DNA from: Opitutia bacterium
GTDB taxonomy: Bacteria; Verrucomicrobiota; Verrucomicrobiae; Opitutales; Opitutaceae
DNA length: 64,000 nucleotides
Reading direction: 5' to 3'
NCBI GenBank assembly: GCA_947442255.1
Contig: CANEVO010000003.1
Span: forward strand, 53,306 to 117,305
Part shown: positions 45,022 through 54,373 of the stretch, piece after piece
Layout of the letters: each line of letters starts with the position of its first letter
Numbering within the stretch: position 1 is the first letter of the stretch
Position numbers and translations under genes: made by a program
Notes under the pieces: model-generated
Seen by the model: only the letters and a program-made list of their open reading frames with translations
Told to the model about the DNA's origin: nothing
The model's database searches: none

Positions 45022-45864
45022 ATGAACCACTCCACCCGCCGCGATTTCTTGAAAACCTCCCTTGCCGCCAGCGCCGCGACCACCGTCGCCGGTCTCGCCG
45101 CCCCCACCGCCAGGGCCGCAAGTGCCACCGGTTCCGGCCCGGACTACTATGAACTCCGATCCTATCGCCTGAAGGCGGGTGCACCCGCGACGTTGCTCGC
45201 CGGCTATCTCGAAAACGCCTTCATCCCGGCGCTCAACAAGCGCGGCATCGCGAATGTCGGTGTTTTTACCGAGGTGGACGTCGACAAGAAAGCCGTCACC
45301 CAAACGCCCAAAGCCGACAGCCCCGTCTGGGTGCTCATCACGCACCGGTCGTTCGAATCGTTCGTCAGCGTCAGCGCCGACTTGAACGACGACCCCGCGG
45401 TGCAAAAAGCCGGTGCCGACTATCTGCAAGTCAAGAAGGCGACGCCCGCGTTCGAACGCGTCGACACGTGGTTGCTACGCGGCTTCGCCGGCATGCCGCA
45501 CCTCGCGGTGCCCGCCTTCTCGAAGAACAAAACCCCCACCCGCATCTTCGAGATGCGCGACTACGAGAGCCACAGCGAGCTGAAGGCCCTCAGCAAGATG
45601 GCGATGTTCAACGCCGGTGAAATCGAGGTCATGAAGGACCTCGGCATGTCGCCCGTGTTTTTCGGCCAGGCTCTCGCCGGCCCGAATCTCCCGCATCTGC
45701 GCTACATCACCTGCGCCTCCGACCTCGCGACCCACCTCAACAATTGGAAGAAATTCGGTCCTGACCCGCGCTGGATAAAGCTGAAGGACATGCCGCAGTA
45801 TGCGGACAATACGTCGAAGAACACCACGCGCTTCGTGGTGCCAACGTCGTATTCGCAGATCTAG
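45022..45864 (+). CDS. Tat-exported NIPSNAP-family protein
   Basis: 280 residues with a Tat signal (RRDFLKTSLAASA, residues 6-18). Two ferredoxin-like alpha-beta domains of the NIPSNAP type follow: YYELRSYRLKAGAPATLLAG (residues about 40-60) and RIFEMRDYESHSELKAL (residues about 170-190). Members are found across PVC bacteria as secreted proteins of unknown function. It stands alone between the beta-helix gene and the HD-domain gene, with about 80 bp on each side. Confidence 0.85.
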   Translation: MNHSTRRDFLKTSLAASAATTVAGLAAPTARAASATGSGPDYYELRSYRLKAGAPATLLAGYLENAFIPALNKRGIANVGVFTEVDVDKKAVTQTPKADSPVWVLITHRSFESFVSVSADLNDDPAVQKAGADYLQVKKATPAFERVDTWLLRGFAGMPHLAVPAFSKNKTPTRIFEMRDYESHSELKALSKMAMFNAGEIEVMKDLGMSPVFFGQALAGPNLPHLRYITCASDLATHLNNWKKFGPDPRWIKLKDMPQYADNTSKNTTRFVVPTSYSQI

Positions 45865-45942
45865 TTCGTCGCCGCCCGCAGCAAGCCCCCCCGTGACCCC
45901 GGCGCGGCGCGCCTCATCATGGGCCGGCTTTATCCGCGTACC

Positions 45943-46488
45943 ATGAACCTGCCCACCAAAGCCGAAGCGCAGCAACTCCTCGAACAGCACGTTCAGGACA
46001 CCTACCAGCGCCATCATGCCCTGATGGTCGCGACCGCGATGGAGGGCTACGCGAACCTCTTTCAGGAGGATCCCAACCTCTGGTATGTCACCGGCCGGCT
46101 GCACGACATCGATTTCGAGCAGCATCCGGAATCGCATCCGCGCGAATCGCTGCAGTGGTTCAAGACCTGGAGTTACCCCGAGGCCCTGATCCACGCCGTC
46201 GAGGCGCACGCCTATGGCTATCACGGCTACACCACGCTGCCCCAAACGAAACTCGCCGCGGCCCTGCTCGCCTGCGACGAGATCAGCGGCATTTTTTATG
46301 CCTACCGGAAACTAAACCCCGTCCGCTACGGGGAGATGAAAGCCAGCTCGATCAAAAAGAAAATCAAGGACCCGGGCTTCGCCGCCAAGGTGGATCGCAA
46401 GACGATCACGATCGGCTGCGAGCACCTCGGCGTCGGAATCGACGATCACGTCGACCATCTCATCCGGTTCTTTGCTCCGCTGGAATAG
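45943..46488 (+). CDS. HD-domain hydrolase
   Basis: 181 residues from ATG 45943 (MNLPTKAEAQQLL); the upstream ATG at 45919 is less likely. The HD metal site appears as His in RHHALMV, then the LHDIDFEQHP pair and a later HAYGY/DHVDH, in the order expected for HD-type phosphohydrolases. No signal peptide, so it is cytoplasmic. Substrate unknown. It converges on the DUF1080 gene. Confidence 0.82.
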   Translation: MNLPTKAEAQQLLEQHVQDTYQRHHALMVATAMEGYANLFQEDPNLWYVTGRLHDIDFEQHPESHPRESLQWFKTWSYPEALIHAVEAHAYGYHGYTTLPQTKLAAALLACDEISGIFYAYRKLNPVRYGEMKASSIKKKIKDPGFAAKVDRKTITIGCEHLGVGIDDHVDHLIRFFAPLE

Positions 46489-46534
46489 CCGGGCCGGCCC
46501 CGGGTGCCTCCGCGCCGGCTCCCCGTCTCCGCCG

Positions 46535-47563
46535 TCACTTCACCACCGGTCGCAGGGTCATGGCACGATACGACACCGCACCGTGATCGCCCTGCAGATA
46601 AATCGGTCCCGGCCGAAATTGATCGGACCACATCGCCCCACCCGTGCAGCCTTGCAGCGGCTGGTTGTCGATGATCTTCACGCCATTGAGCACCACGGTC
46701 GCGTACCGGTCGACCAGCGTGACGTCGAGGCTCTGCCATTCGCCGGCCGGCTTCTCGGCCGCGGCCGTCGGCGTGAGGCGGCTGTAAATCGCCCCCATGT
46801 TGTGGGAATCGAGCGCCTTGCCGTAGGAGTCGGCCACCTGCACCTCGTAGATGCCACGCAGGTAAACGCCGCTGTTGCTGCCCGCCGGCACGCTGACCTC
46901 GCACTTTAAATTGAAGTCCTCGAATTCACGGTCGGACTGCAGATTGCCGAAACGGCGGCGCGGCTGACCGGCGACATGCGCCGGCGGCCGGTTGACCAGC
47001 GCCCCGCCCTCGATCGACCAGCCGTTCTCCGACTTCGGATCGATCAAGCGCCACCCGGTGAGATCGCGCCCATTGAGGAGCTGGATCGGCGGGCCGAATT
47101 TCACCTGGGCCAGATTCGGGCGCGGCGGCAGGGCCGGGATGCGCTTGCCGGAAAATTCCGCGCGGTCGAAACCACTGCCATTGGCGCGCGGCGCCACGCG
47201 CACGAGCTTAAGCATGTCCCCGTCCACCTGCCCGGTGATCGTCTCGGTGGTCTGCTGCTTGCGCACGACCTTGCCCGCCGCGTCCTTCCGCTCCACGTCG
47301 CTCACCCTCGTCACCGTGAGGACACCGTCGGCGATCACCACATTGGCCACCGGCAGCACGCTGCCGCCGCCCCAGAGGATCGAGCCGTCGAGCCAGCCGG
47401 CTTCCTGCTTCACCTCAAGCCAGCCCGCCGCACCGTTCGGGATCGTCAACGCCCAGCGGCCGAGAAACGCGTCCGCGGGCGCCGCCGCCCACAGGCTGCC
47501 AGTCAACAAAAGAGCCGCGGCCAAACCGCGCGCGAGATTCCAGGTCCGGGAGGAGATAGTCAT
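46535..47563 (-). CDS. DUF1080 (3-keto-disaccharide hydrolase-like) secreted protein
   Basis: 342 residues from ATG 47563, giving a signal peptide (ARGLAAALLLTGSLWAAAPADA); the upstream extension to 47605 is not family-like. An N-terminal beta domain (residues about 30-140, FLGRWALTIPNGAAGWLEVK) precedes the concanavalin-like 3-keto-disaccharide hydrolase fold (LLNGRDLTGW, SDREFEDFNLKCEVSV, NSGVYLRGIYEVQV, HNMGAIYSRL, EWQSLDVTLV). Members act on 3-keto-glycosides made by oxidoreductases, and this gene lies with a Gfo/Idh/MocA and a ceramidase-like gene on the same strand. Confidence 0.87.
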   Translation of the reverse strand: MTISSRTWNLARGLAAALLLTGSLWAAAPADAFLGRWALTIPNGAAGWLEVKQEAGWLDGSILWGGGSVLPVANVVIADGVLTVTRVSDVERKDAAGKVVRKQQTTETITGQVDGDMLKLVRVAPRANGSGFDRAEFSGKRIPALPPRPNLAQVKFGPPIQLLNGRDLTGWRLIDPKSENGWSIEGGALVNRPPAHVAGQPRRRFGNLQSDREFEDFNLKCEVSVPAGSNSGVYLRGIYEVQVADSYGKALDSHNMGAIYSRLTPTAAAEKPAGEWQSLDVTLVDRYATVVLNGVKIIDNQPLQGCTGGAMWSDQFRPGPIYLQGDHGAVSYRAMTLRPVVK

Positions 47564-47622
47564 GGGGAAAGGCGCCATGCTCGCGCGCGACGCCCCCTGT
47601 CGCAAGATTTCGCTGCGCCCCG

Positions 47623-49014
47623 TTAGTGGTTCACCGCCTGCAGCAGCTCGTAGGCCTTGCCGATGACCCGATCCTCCGCCGTCGGCGCGAAGGGCCCGGA
47701 ATGCCGGTCGCCGCCGGTGTTGGCGGAAAAGCCCTCGTAGCCGCCCTCCACCAGGACCCGCTTGCTGCCCAGATAGCCGAAAACGTCATTGGAATAACCG
47801 GCCACCCAGACCGCCGCGGGGCCGCCGGCGAGTTCCCGCTTGAGCCGGAGCGAATAGTCCACCGTCACCTCGCCGCCGATCGCGATCAACGTCAAGTCGA
47901 CGCCGAACCGCACCACCTGCACCGGGCACGGATAACTCGTGGGGAGCTTGCCGTCGGTCTCCAGTTTTTTCAGCAGGGCCTGACCCCGGGTCTTTTCCGC
48001 GTTGTTACGCGAGCGGACCAAGGCATCCAGTTCCGCGCGGCCCGGCACAATGTAGTCAAGATCGACATACCCGATCGCACTCCGCAACGGCCCCGACACC
48101 GGGCGTTGCACTGCGACACTGAGCGCGGCCTCGACCGCGTTGGCCATCGCCCGACCGTGCTGGGCCGCCTGTTCCAGTGTGCCCCGCGGATAGGGATTCT
48201 GGTCGCCCCCGGCCCCGGTGACGAAAAGCGCCACCGCGCCGGGGTGAGCCTCTTCCAGATAAGCCTGGGCGTGGCCGGCGTAGTCGCCATTGATCGAATA
48301 CGTGCCCGAGACGGTGTTGTGACACGCATACCCGAAGAGGATGGCCTTCAGGCTTCCGTCCGGTGCCGTCACGCGCAGCACCGGCACATCGTGATCGACC
48401 GGCCCGTCGGGATTCGGACTGTTCTGATAGACAGTTCCATTTAGCAGCCGCCGGTTCATGGCGAAACCCGCCCGCGCATGGGTGTAGTGCAACGTGACCG
48501 GAGCGCTGCGGGACAGCGCCTCGCCGACGACCTGGACAATCTTTTCCTCCACTGTTTTCCCATAGGCATCCGCCGTCTTGAGAATCTCCGGAGCCGCGTT
48601 GGCTCCACCCATTCTGGCCACGGTCGCACCGGACAGGACCGGTCCGGAGTGGGTGTGAGAGGCGTTCAGCAGCAGGGATTGTGGCGGGAGCCCGTACTTC
48701 TCCCTCACCCGCCGCTCCACGGCCTGGCGCAGCAGCCGCGGCACGGTCGACAAATCCAGGGTCACGAGGACCATCCGCGTGTTCAGGGAATCCTCGATGG
48801 CGAGCGCCTTGGCGGAGATGCGTTGTGCCACCGCCTCGCTCGGCCGGTTCCGCCCGCCATAACCCGACATCCAGATCGGGCCGTCCGGCGTGAGGTCCAC
48901 GGCCGCCACGCCGGCCTTCCACGTCAGGGGCGCCTGGGCTGCCTCCGACCGGACGGCGCTTAACAGCAGGGCCACACTCAAAAGCAGTCTCCTGAAACAA
49001 GGAATCGTCTTCAT
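47623..49014 (-). CDS. Neutral-ceramidase-like secreted hydrolase, paralogue 4
   Basis: 463 residues with a signal peptide (LLLSVALLLSAVRSEA). Family start AAVDLTPDGPIWMSGYGGR, then HTHS at 120-123 and a second His in YACHNTVSG. The nucleophile motif position reads GAGGDQNPYPRG, with Asn for Ser. Close to paralogue 3 in signatures and length. It lies between DUF1080 and the Gfo/Idh/MocA gene on the minus strand, with short gaps that suggest one transcript. Confidence 0.82.
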   Translation of the reverse strand: MKTIPCFRRLLLSVALLLSAVRSEAAQAPLTWKAGVAAVDLTPDGPIWMSGYGGRNRPSEAVAQRISAKALAIEDSLNTRMVLVTLDLSTVPRLLRQAVERRVREKYGLPPQSLLLNASHTHSGPVLSGATVARMGGANAAPEILKTADAYGKTVEEKIVQVVGEALSRSAPVTLHYTHARAGFAMNRRLLNGTVYQNSPNPDGPVDHDVPVLRVTAPDGSLKAILFGYACHNTVSGTYSINGDYAGHAQAYLEEAHPGAVALFVTGAGGDQNPYPRGTLEQAAQHGRAMANAVEAALSVAVQRPVSGPLRSAIGYVDLDYIVPGRAELDALVRSRNNAEKTRGQALLKKLETDGKLPTSYPCPVQVVRFGVDLTLIAIGGEVTVDYSLRLKRELAGGPAAVWVAGYSNDVFGYLGSKRVLVEGGYEGFSANTGGDRHSGPFAPTAEDRVIGKAYELLQAVNH

Positions 49015-49051
49015 TTCTTCTTGGGGGTGAAAGGTTGCTGGTGGCGGTTGC

Positions 49052-50101
49052 TCAGGCTCGCGGTTCGAGGTCCGCAGTCAGGCGGATTTCCCGTCCCTCG
49101 GCCGCGGACTGGTCCGCCGCCAGCACCACCCGGTGCGAACGCAGGCTTTCGCGCAGGCTCGTCAGGGGCATCTCGCGGCCGCCCGCCAGCGCGCCGAAGA
49201 ACGCCTCGAACTGCGACTGGTAGGGGTGATCCGACACGTCGCCCGAATCGAGCATCTTCATCGAAAGGTTGCTCCACGCGTGCTTGTTCAACCCGGCGAC
49301 TTTGTTCGAATGGAATTTGTTATCGAGCAGGGAACCCTCGCTGCCGACGAGGTGGGTGTGCAGATAATACGGCTGGATGCAGTCGATGACCGAGGCGACC
49401 TTGCCGATGCGGCCGCCGCGGAACTTCACGATCGTGACCGACGTCGTCGGGTATTCGTATTGGGCGAAGACCGCATTCTGCGAGTGGACCGCATAGCTGG
49501 TCACCGCCTCCACGTCGCTGCCCATGCAAAGCATCAGCGCGTCCATCGCATGGCAGCCCGCCGAGAGCAGGCTGCTGCCACCGTTCTGCTTCGTGGTGTT
49601 CCAGCGGAACTGCCCGTACCACGGGCCGATGCCATGATAGTAGTCGATCTCCCCGTAATGGATCGTCCCGAGGAGACCCGCGTCGATGATGGATTTCGTG
49701 ACCTGAAACTGGCTGGAGAAACGGCCTTCGAAGCATACGCAGGTTTTCACGCCGGCCTTTTCCACCGCCGCGGCAATCGCGGCCGCGTCCGCACGCGTGA
49801 GCGAAATGGGTTTCTCCAGGATGATGTGCTTGCCGGCCTTCGCCGCCGCGATGGCGTGCGCTGCGTGCTCGCTGGGATAGCTGCAAATCGAAACGGCATG
49901 AATGTCGGGCTGCCGCAGGAGTTCGTCGACGCTGGTGTAGCTCTTGATCGGGCTGCCATGGCGGGCGCTCAGCGCCGCGTCGTCCTGCGGCCGCGACGAA
50001 TAAATGGCGGTGACCTGGGCGTCGGCCGTGGCGTTGATCGCCGGGATGTGCGCGGTGGCCACCCAGCCGTAACCGATGACTGCAACGTTGTATTTTTTCA
50101 T
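49052..50101 (-). CDS. Gfo/Idh/MocA-family oxidoreductase C
   Basis: 349 residues from ATG 50101 (MKKYNVAVIGYGWVATAHIPAI); the longer frame to 50212 is not family-like. Cofactor loop GYGWVA, then HIILEKPISLT (EKP) and the substrate domain segment QNGGSSLLSAGCHAMDALMLCM. Cytoplasmic. It is the first gene of the minus-strand set ceramidase-like 4 and DUF1080. A 3-keto-sugar producing role, upstream of DUF1080, is plausible but inferred. Confidence 0.87.
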   Translation of the reverse strand: MKKYNVAVIGYGWVATAHIPAINATADAQVTAIYSSRPQDDAALSARHGSPIKSYTSVDELLRQPDIHAVSICSYPSEHAAHAIAAAKAGKHIILEKPISLTRADAAAIAAAVEKAGVKTCVCFEGRFSSQFQVTKSIIDAGLLGTIHYGEIDYYHGIGPWYGQFRWNTTKQNGGSSLLSAGCHAMDALMLCMGSDVEAVTSYAVHSQNAVFAQYEYPTTSVTIVKFRGGRIGKVASVIDCIQPYYLHTHLVGSEGSLLDNKFHSNKVAGLNKHAWSNLSMKMLDSGDVSDHPYQSQFEAFFGALAGGREMPLTSLRESLRSHRVVLAADQSAAEGREIRLTADLEPRA

Positions 50102-50448
50102 GGGTAAGAAGGTCTCGCGATCCGTTTCCGGAATAGGCCGGCTCCCGCCGGCGAGGTCGCCCGGGCGGGCCGGGCGGGAAAGGGGATGGGTCAAAACAAG
50201 TGGCCGGTTCACGTTTGACGAGCGCCAAATGGCAAACGCGATGGCGGGCCTTCACCACCGCGGCGGATCGGTCCTTTGACCGCCCCACCGAGCCTTCCCT
50301 TTCGACGGCCTTGGCTTGCCCCGCCGGCCAGCGTCCGTGTAACTCCTTCCCCGTCCCGCACGCACCACCCCATCGCGCCGCGAATTTTCTGTCGCCCCCC
50401 ACCCCTCCCTCCCACGAGCCCAGCCTTACGCCCAAACCCCTTCCTTTT
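50102..50448. other. Divergent intergenic region
   Basis: About 350 bp between the Gfo/Idh/MocA gene (minus) and the PIG-L gene (plus). It must hold both promoters. A frame open through this region from 50200 is low in family features. No clear palindrome or hairpin was found. Confidence 0.5.
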
Positions 50449-51384
50449 ATGAAAACCGGCGAATCGTCAGGAAAAATCGATGGCCCAGCGGAAAGTCCAG
50501 CCGGCAGGCCCGATCCGCAGGCCGTTCCCCGCCGCGATTTCCTCAAGGCCTCCGCGCTGGCCGCCGCCGCGGCCGGCACCGCCCTTTCCGCCGCGACTTC
50601 CCCCGCCGCCGACACCAAGCCGGCCGCCACCGCGCCCGCGCCCCGGAAAACCTTTCTCGTCATCGAGGGCCACATCGACGACGCCGAGATCGGCGCCGGC
50701 GGCGTCTTGATACAAGCCGCACGGGCCGGGCACCGCGTGGTCATCATCACGGTCGCGGGCAACTACTCGAGCTGGGCGCCCACGGTCGGCCGGGAGGAAC
50801 GCACCAAGCGCGAGGCCGTGGAACTGGCGCAGAGCTTCGGTTTCGAAAAACGCTTCCTCAATGGCAACTATCACCAGACCAACGCGAGCAGCCTGGAGCT
50901 CAAGCGCCAGCTGGCCGACATCTACGTCGAGCTGAAGCCGGACGTGGCGCTGATCTCCCATCACGAGGACCACTGGCCCGATCATTCCAACAGCGGACTG
51001 GCCGCCAAGGATGCCATCATGTTCTCCCACGGGCTTTCGCACGACCTGCGCTCGCAGCGCACCCCGTTGATCTACGGCTACGGCGTCACGCCCGTCCAGA
51101 CCTACCATTTCGAGCCCGATGTTTATTATGATGTGACCGACGTGATGCCGGAGTACATGGATCTCATCTCCCGCGTGGAAGCGGTCCGCACCGGACGTCC
51201 CCTCCAGCAGGAAATACGGTACGAATTCCGCACCCTCGGGAGCGCGGGAAAGACGATGCCCCTCAGCGCGCATGCAATGGTCCGGCTGGCCGAGGCCGCG
51301 CGCTGGGGCAATCGGGCGGGCTGCCCGTTCGCCATCGGCTTCCGCACGGTCTGGGGTCCGCGCTGGGGGCAGAAGATCGTGTGA
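50449..51384 (+). CDS. Tat-exported PIG-L family deacetylase
   Basis: 311 residues from ATG 50449; the open frame upstream is noncoding by composition. A twin-arginine signal (RRDFLKASALAAAAAG, residues 28-43) precedes the LmbE/PIG-L zinc deacetylase fold with His75-x-Asp77-Asp78 (EGHIDDAEIGAG) and the later HHEDHWPDHSNSG ligand stretch. Members remove N-acetyl groups from GlcNAc-type sugars. As an exported form it should act on a polysaccharide or glycoside in the periplasm. Confidence 0.85.
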   Translation: MKTGESSGKIDGPAESPAGRPDPQAVPRRDFLKASALAAAAAGTALSAATSPAADTKPAATAPAPRKTFLVIEGHIDDAEIGAGGVLIQAARAGHRVVIITVAGNYSSWAPTVGREERTKREAVELAQSFGFEKRFLNGNYHQTNASSLELKRQLADIYVELKPDVALISHHEDHWPDHSNSGLAAKDAIMFSHGLSHDLRSQRTPLIYGYGVTPVQTYHFEPDVYYDVTDVMPEYMDLISRVEAVRTGRPLQQEIRYEFRTLGSAGKTMPLSAHAMVRLAEAARWGNRAGCPFAIGFRTVWGPRWGQKIV

Positions 51385-51524
51385 AGCCGGCCCGTGAAAT
51401 ACTCACCCGACTCCCGCCTCCCGTCCGACATTCTCCTCGCGGGAACTGCCGGGCGCACGGTTTGCCTTGAACGAAGCTCGCGGTAGTCGTCATTCCTGTT
51501 GCCCAGCTGAAACCCACCCCACCC

Positions 51525-52745
51525 ATGCGCCTGATCATCTTTCTCCTTTTGGCGGCCACTGCCGTGGCCAATCCCCGTCAAGCCGAGGCGTGGCGGGAGC
51601 AAATCAAGGCCGCGCTGAAAATCCCGACCCCGCTGCCCGCGCTCGAACCCAAGACCCATGGGAGCTTCGAAGCGGAACCCGGCATCATCGTGGAACGCGT
51701 CACCTACGGGACCCAGTTCGGCCTGCGGGTGCCGGCGATTCTTTATCGGCCGAAGTCGCCCACCGGAAAAATCCCGGCGCTGATCGTCGTAAACGGCCAC
51801 GGCGGCGACAAGTTCAGCTGGTATGCCCTTTACGCCGGCATCGCGTATGCGCGGGGCGGAGCCGCCGTTCTGACCTACGACCCCATGGGCGAAGGTGAAC
51901 GCAACATTAACCGCAAGTCGGGGACCCGGGCCCATGATGTGGTCTATCCGCCCGACGAAATGGGCCGCCGGCTCGGCGGTGCGATGATCACCGATGTGAT
52001 GCAAGCCGTCTCCTACCTCGCCCAGCGGCCCGAGGTGGACGCCACCCGGATCGGTGCGATGGGTTATTCGATGGGGTCATTCATCCTCTCCCTCGCCGGC
52101 GCGGTCGAGACCCGCCTGAAGACCTGCGTGCTGGCCGGCGGCGGCAACCTCGACGGACCCGGCGAATACTGGGACACGTCCAAGCCGATGTGTCAGGGCC
52201 TGCCCTACAAAGCCCTGGCCTTTCTCGGCGACCGGGCCGCGATCATCTACGCGCTGCACGCCTCACGCGGCCCCACCTTCGTCTTCAACGGCACCGAGGA
52301 CAACATCCTGCAACCTGCCCGCCGGCCGAACGGCGATCCCTTCCGCCACCTGGAGGATCTGCAACGGCGGGCGGCGGACTTGAGCCGGACTCCCGACCGG
52401 GTCTTCGAACTGGGCTACGAAAAGGGCGTCGGTCACCGGCCATTTTTCGTGACGCGGCCCGTCGCATTGTGGCTCGAACGCCAGCTCAATTTCCCGGCTT
52501 GGTCCGAACAGGACATCCGGAACCTGCCGGAAACCCACATCGCGACGTGGGCAAAAGCGCAGGGCGTGGCGATGGACAAACCCTACGCGACGGAACACAG
52601 CGAAGGAGGCACGCGGGCGATCGGCAAAGACGTCCCCGGGTTGAGCCGGGAGGCGATTTCGGTTTTCCGCCCCGAGGAGTGGGAGCGGGAAAAGTCGCAC
52701 ATGATCCACGAGACCTGGCTCGAACGCGTGCGGCAGAAATTGTAA
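51525..52745 (+). CDS. Secreted alpha/beta hydrolase (acetyl-xylan esterase/dienelactone hydrolase-like)
   Basis: 406 residues with a short signal peptide (MRLIIFLLLAATAVA). The nucleophile Ser182 is in GYSMGS, the oxyanion region is VNGHGGDKFSW (residues 89-99), and candidate acid and His are in NGTEDNI and GVGHRPFF. These proteins are common in PVC bacteria and usually remove acyl groups from glycans. The C-terminal 80 residues are an extension after the hydrolase core. Convergent with the cytochrome gene. Confidence 0.82.
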   Translation: MRLIIFLLLAATAVANPRQAEAWREQIKAALKIPTPLPALEPKTHGSFEAEPGIIVERVTYGTQFGLRVPAILYRPKSPTGKIPALIVVNGHGGDKFSWYALYAGIAYARGGAAVLTYDPMGEGERNINRKSGTRAHDVVYPPDEMGRRLGGAMITDVMQAVSYLAQRPEVDATRIGAMGYSMGSFILSLAGAVETRLKTCVLAGGGNLDGPGEYWDTSKPMCQGLPYKALAFLGDRAAIIYALHASRGPTFVFNGTEDNILQPARRPNGDPFRHLEDLQRRAADLSRTPDRVFELGYEKGVGHRPFFVTRPVALWLERQLNFPAWSEQDIRNLPETHIATWAKAQGVAMDKPYATEHSEGGTRAIGKDVPGLSREAISVFRPEEWEREKSHMIHETWLERVRQKL

Positions 52746-52810
52746 GCGGAAAAGCCCGACGCGCTGGCAACGGGGTGCAGATCCGCTCGGCCGGCCCCCG
52801 GCGGCAATCG

Positions 52811-54373
52811 TTAGAGCGACTTTTTCGCTTCCACGGCGGCCGGGGCGGCTTTCGGGGTGACGGATGACTCCGCCTTCTTTTCCACCGCCGCTGGTTTGGC
52901 GGGTGCCTTGACCGGCGCAGCCTTGGCGGGCGGCGCCTTTTTTCCGGCCTGCTCGAGCGCTGTGGTGAGCAACCTGAGCGTCGACTCCGAAATTTTCGAA
53001 CCGAAAGCGTGAACTTCCTTCAAGGCCGGGAAGCGGCGCAACGTTGCCACCGCGGTGTCGTCGACCGCGGTGCCCACCAGGTTGATCCGCCGGAGTTTCG
53101 TCAGCGGGGTCAGCGCCGTGAGTCCGGCCGAGGTCACGGCCGTGCCCGCCAGATCGAGTTGGCGCAGATTCACAAACTTGGCCACGGCGGGGAGCCCCTT
53201 GTCGGTCACCTTGGTGCGCGACAACTCCACGTCCACGATCAGCGTCGCGACCGGCGCCAGTTGCACCAGCACCGCATCGTCGACCCGTTGCGGTTCGCTG
53301 ACCGTGCGCAGGGTCAGTCCATCGGTCGCCACCTGCGACACCGGCACGAGCCGCACATGCAGTTTCGCTTCCAAAGCCGCGATCTGCGCGGCGAAAGGAC
53401 GATAGTCGGGTGCCGCCGGCGGCAGCGGGGGGACCGGCGCGGCGACCTCGATGCCCGCGGCCTTCAGGTCCTTGAGCGTCTTGTTCGGCGACGCGCCCGC
53501 GTCGATCCATTGCTTGATCAAAAGAACCTGCGCCTTCGTCAGCGGCTTCTTGCCGTCGGACGGCATGAATTCCTTGTGATCGCCCGGCAGGGTGATCCGC
53601 CGGTACAAGTCGCTCTTTTCAGGATTCGACGCCGTCACAACCGGGCCGTCTTCTCCGCCCTTCATCAGGTCCGCATAGGATTCCATCTGCAGCCCGCCCT
53701 TTCTCTTGCGGGAGCCATGACAGACAACGCAGTTGTCGTCGAAGATCGGCTGAATGTGCGTCAAATAAAACGCGTCGGCCGGCTGGCCGGGCGATGCCTT
53801 GCTCCGCGATTCCTTGATCCCGAAAACGGATTTCATCCGGGCCGGCATTCGCTGCGTCAGGTAGCCGTCACCATGGGTCAGCGAGCCGCCCTGATGCCCC
53901 GTCCAGGTCATGACCACCACGCCGAATACGAGTACACTTCCATACAACCACTGCCCCAACGGCGTCGGCTTTCGCGTCACCCACGAGCGCAGCGCCAGCG
54001 CCAGGCCGCAAACGAGCGAAAGATAAACGCCACCCCACATGTGCTCGCGCACGAGTTCGCCGGCGTATCCCCCGCTGTAGGCGAGGATGCCGCCGGAAAC
54101 CATCGCTCCGACGGTCGACAGTGCCGCCCAGCCGAGGACGAAACCCCCGGCGGGGAGCAGGGAGTGCCACCGCTTGCAGCGGCCCATGAACTCCAGCACC
54201 GGCGCCAAGACCACGAGGCAGATCGGCAGATGGACGATGACGCTGTGAAACCGGCCGATGAACTGCAGCCAGTCCGCTCGCTCGCGTCCATCCGGCGCAT
54301 GCAAAAAGGCCAGCACCTCCAGCGGCCCCAGCAGCAGCAGGGCCACCCCGATCAACTTATTGTAGCCGCGCAT
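52811..54373 (-). CDS. Membrane-bound cytochrome c with LRR-like repeats (PVC type)
   Basis: 520 residues. Residues about 6-165 contain four to five membrane segments (DUF2231-like: FHSVIVHLPICLVVLAPVLE, GAMVSGGILAYSGG). Residues 211-300 are the cytochrome c domain with CVVCH (215-219) and a Met-bearing FMPSDGK. After a Pro linker, residues about 370-450 form leucine-rich repeats (LRQLDLAGTAVTSAGL, LRRINLVGTAVDDTAV), then a low-complexity Lys/Ala/Pro tail. This is the known PVC arrangement for a haem protein that senses or passes electrons. Divergent from the glycosidase-like gene. Confidence 0.83.
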   Translation of the reverse strand: MRGYNKLIGVALLLLGPLEVLAFLHAPDGRERADWLQFIGRFHSVIVHLPICLVVLAPVLEFMGRCKRWHSLLPAGGFVLGWAALSTVGAMVSGGILAYSGGYAGELVREHMWGGVYLSLVCGLALALRSWVTRKPTPLGQWLYGSVLVFGVVVMTWTGHQGGSLTHGDGYLTQRMPARMKSVFGIKESRSKASPGQPADAFYLTHIQPIFDDNCVVCHGSRKRKGGLQMESYADLMKGGEDGPVVTASNPEKSDLYRRITLPGDHKEFMPSDGKKPLTKAQVLLIKQWIDAGASPNKTLKDLKAAGIEVAAPVPPLPPAAPDYRPFAAQIAALEAKLHVRLVPVSQVATDGLTLRTVSEPQRVDDAVLVQLAPVATLIVDVELSRTKVTDKGLPAVAKFVNLRQLDLAGTAVTSAGLTALTPLTKLRRINLVGTAVDDTAVATLRRFPALKEVHAFGSKISESTLRLLTTALEQAGKKAPPAKAAPVKAPAKPAAVEKKAESSVTPKAAPAAVEAKKSL

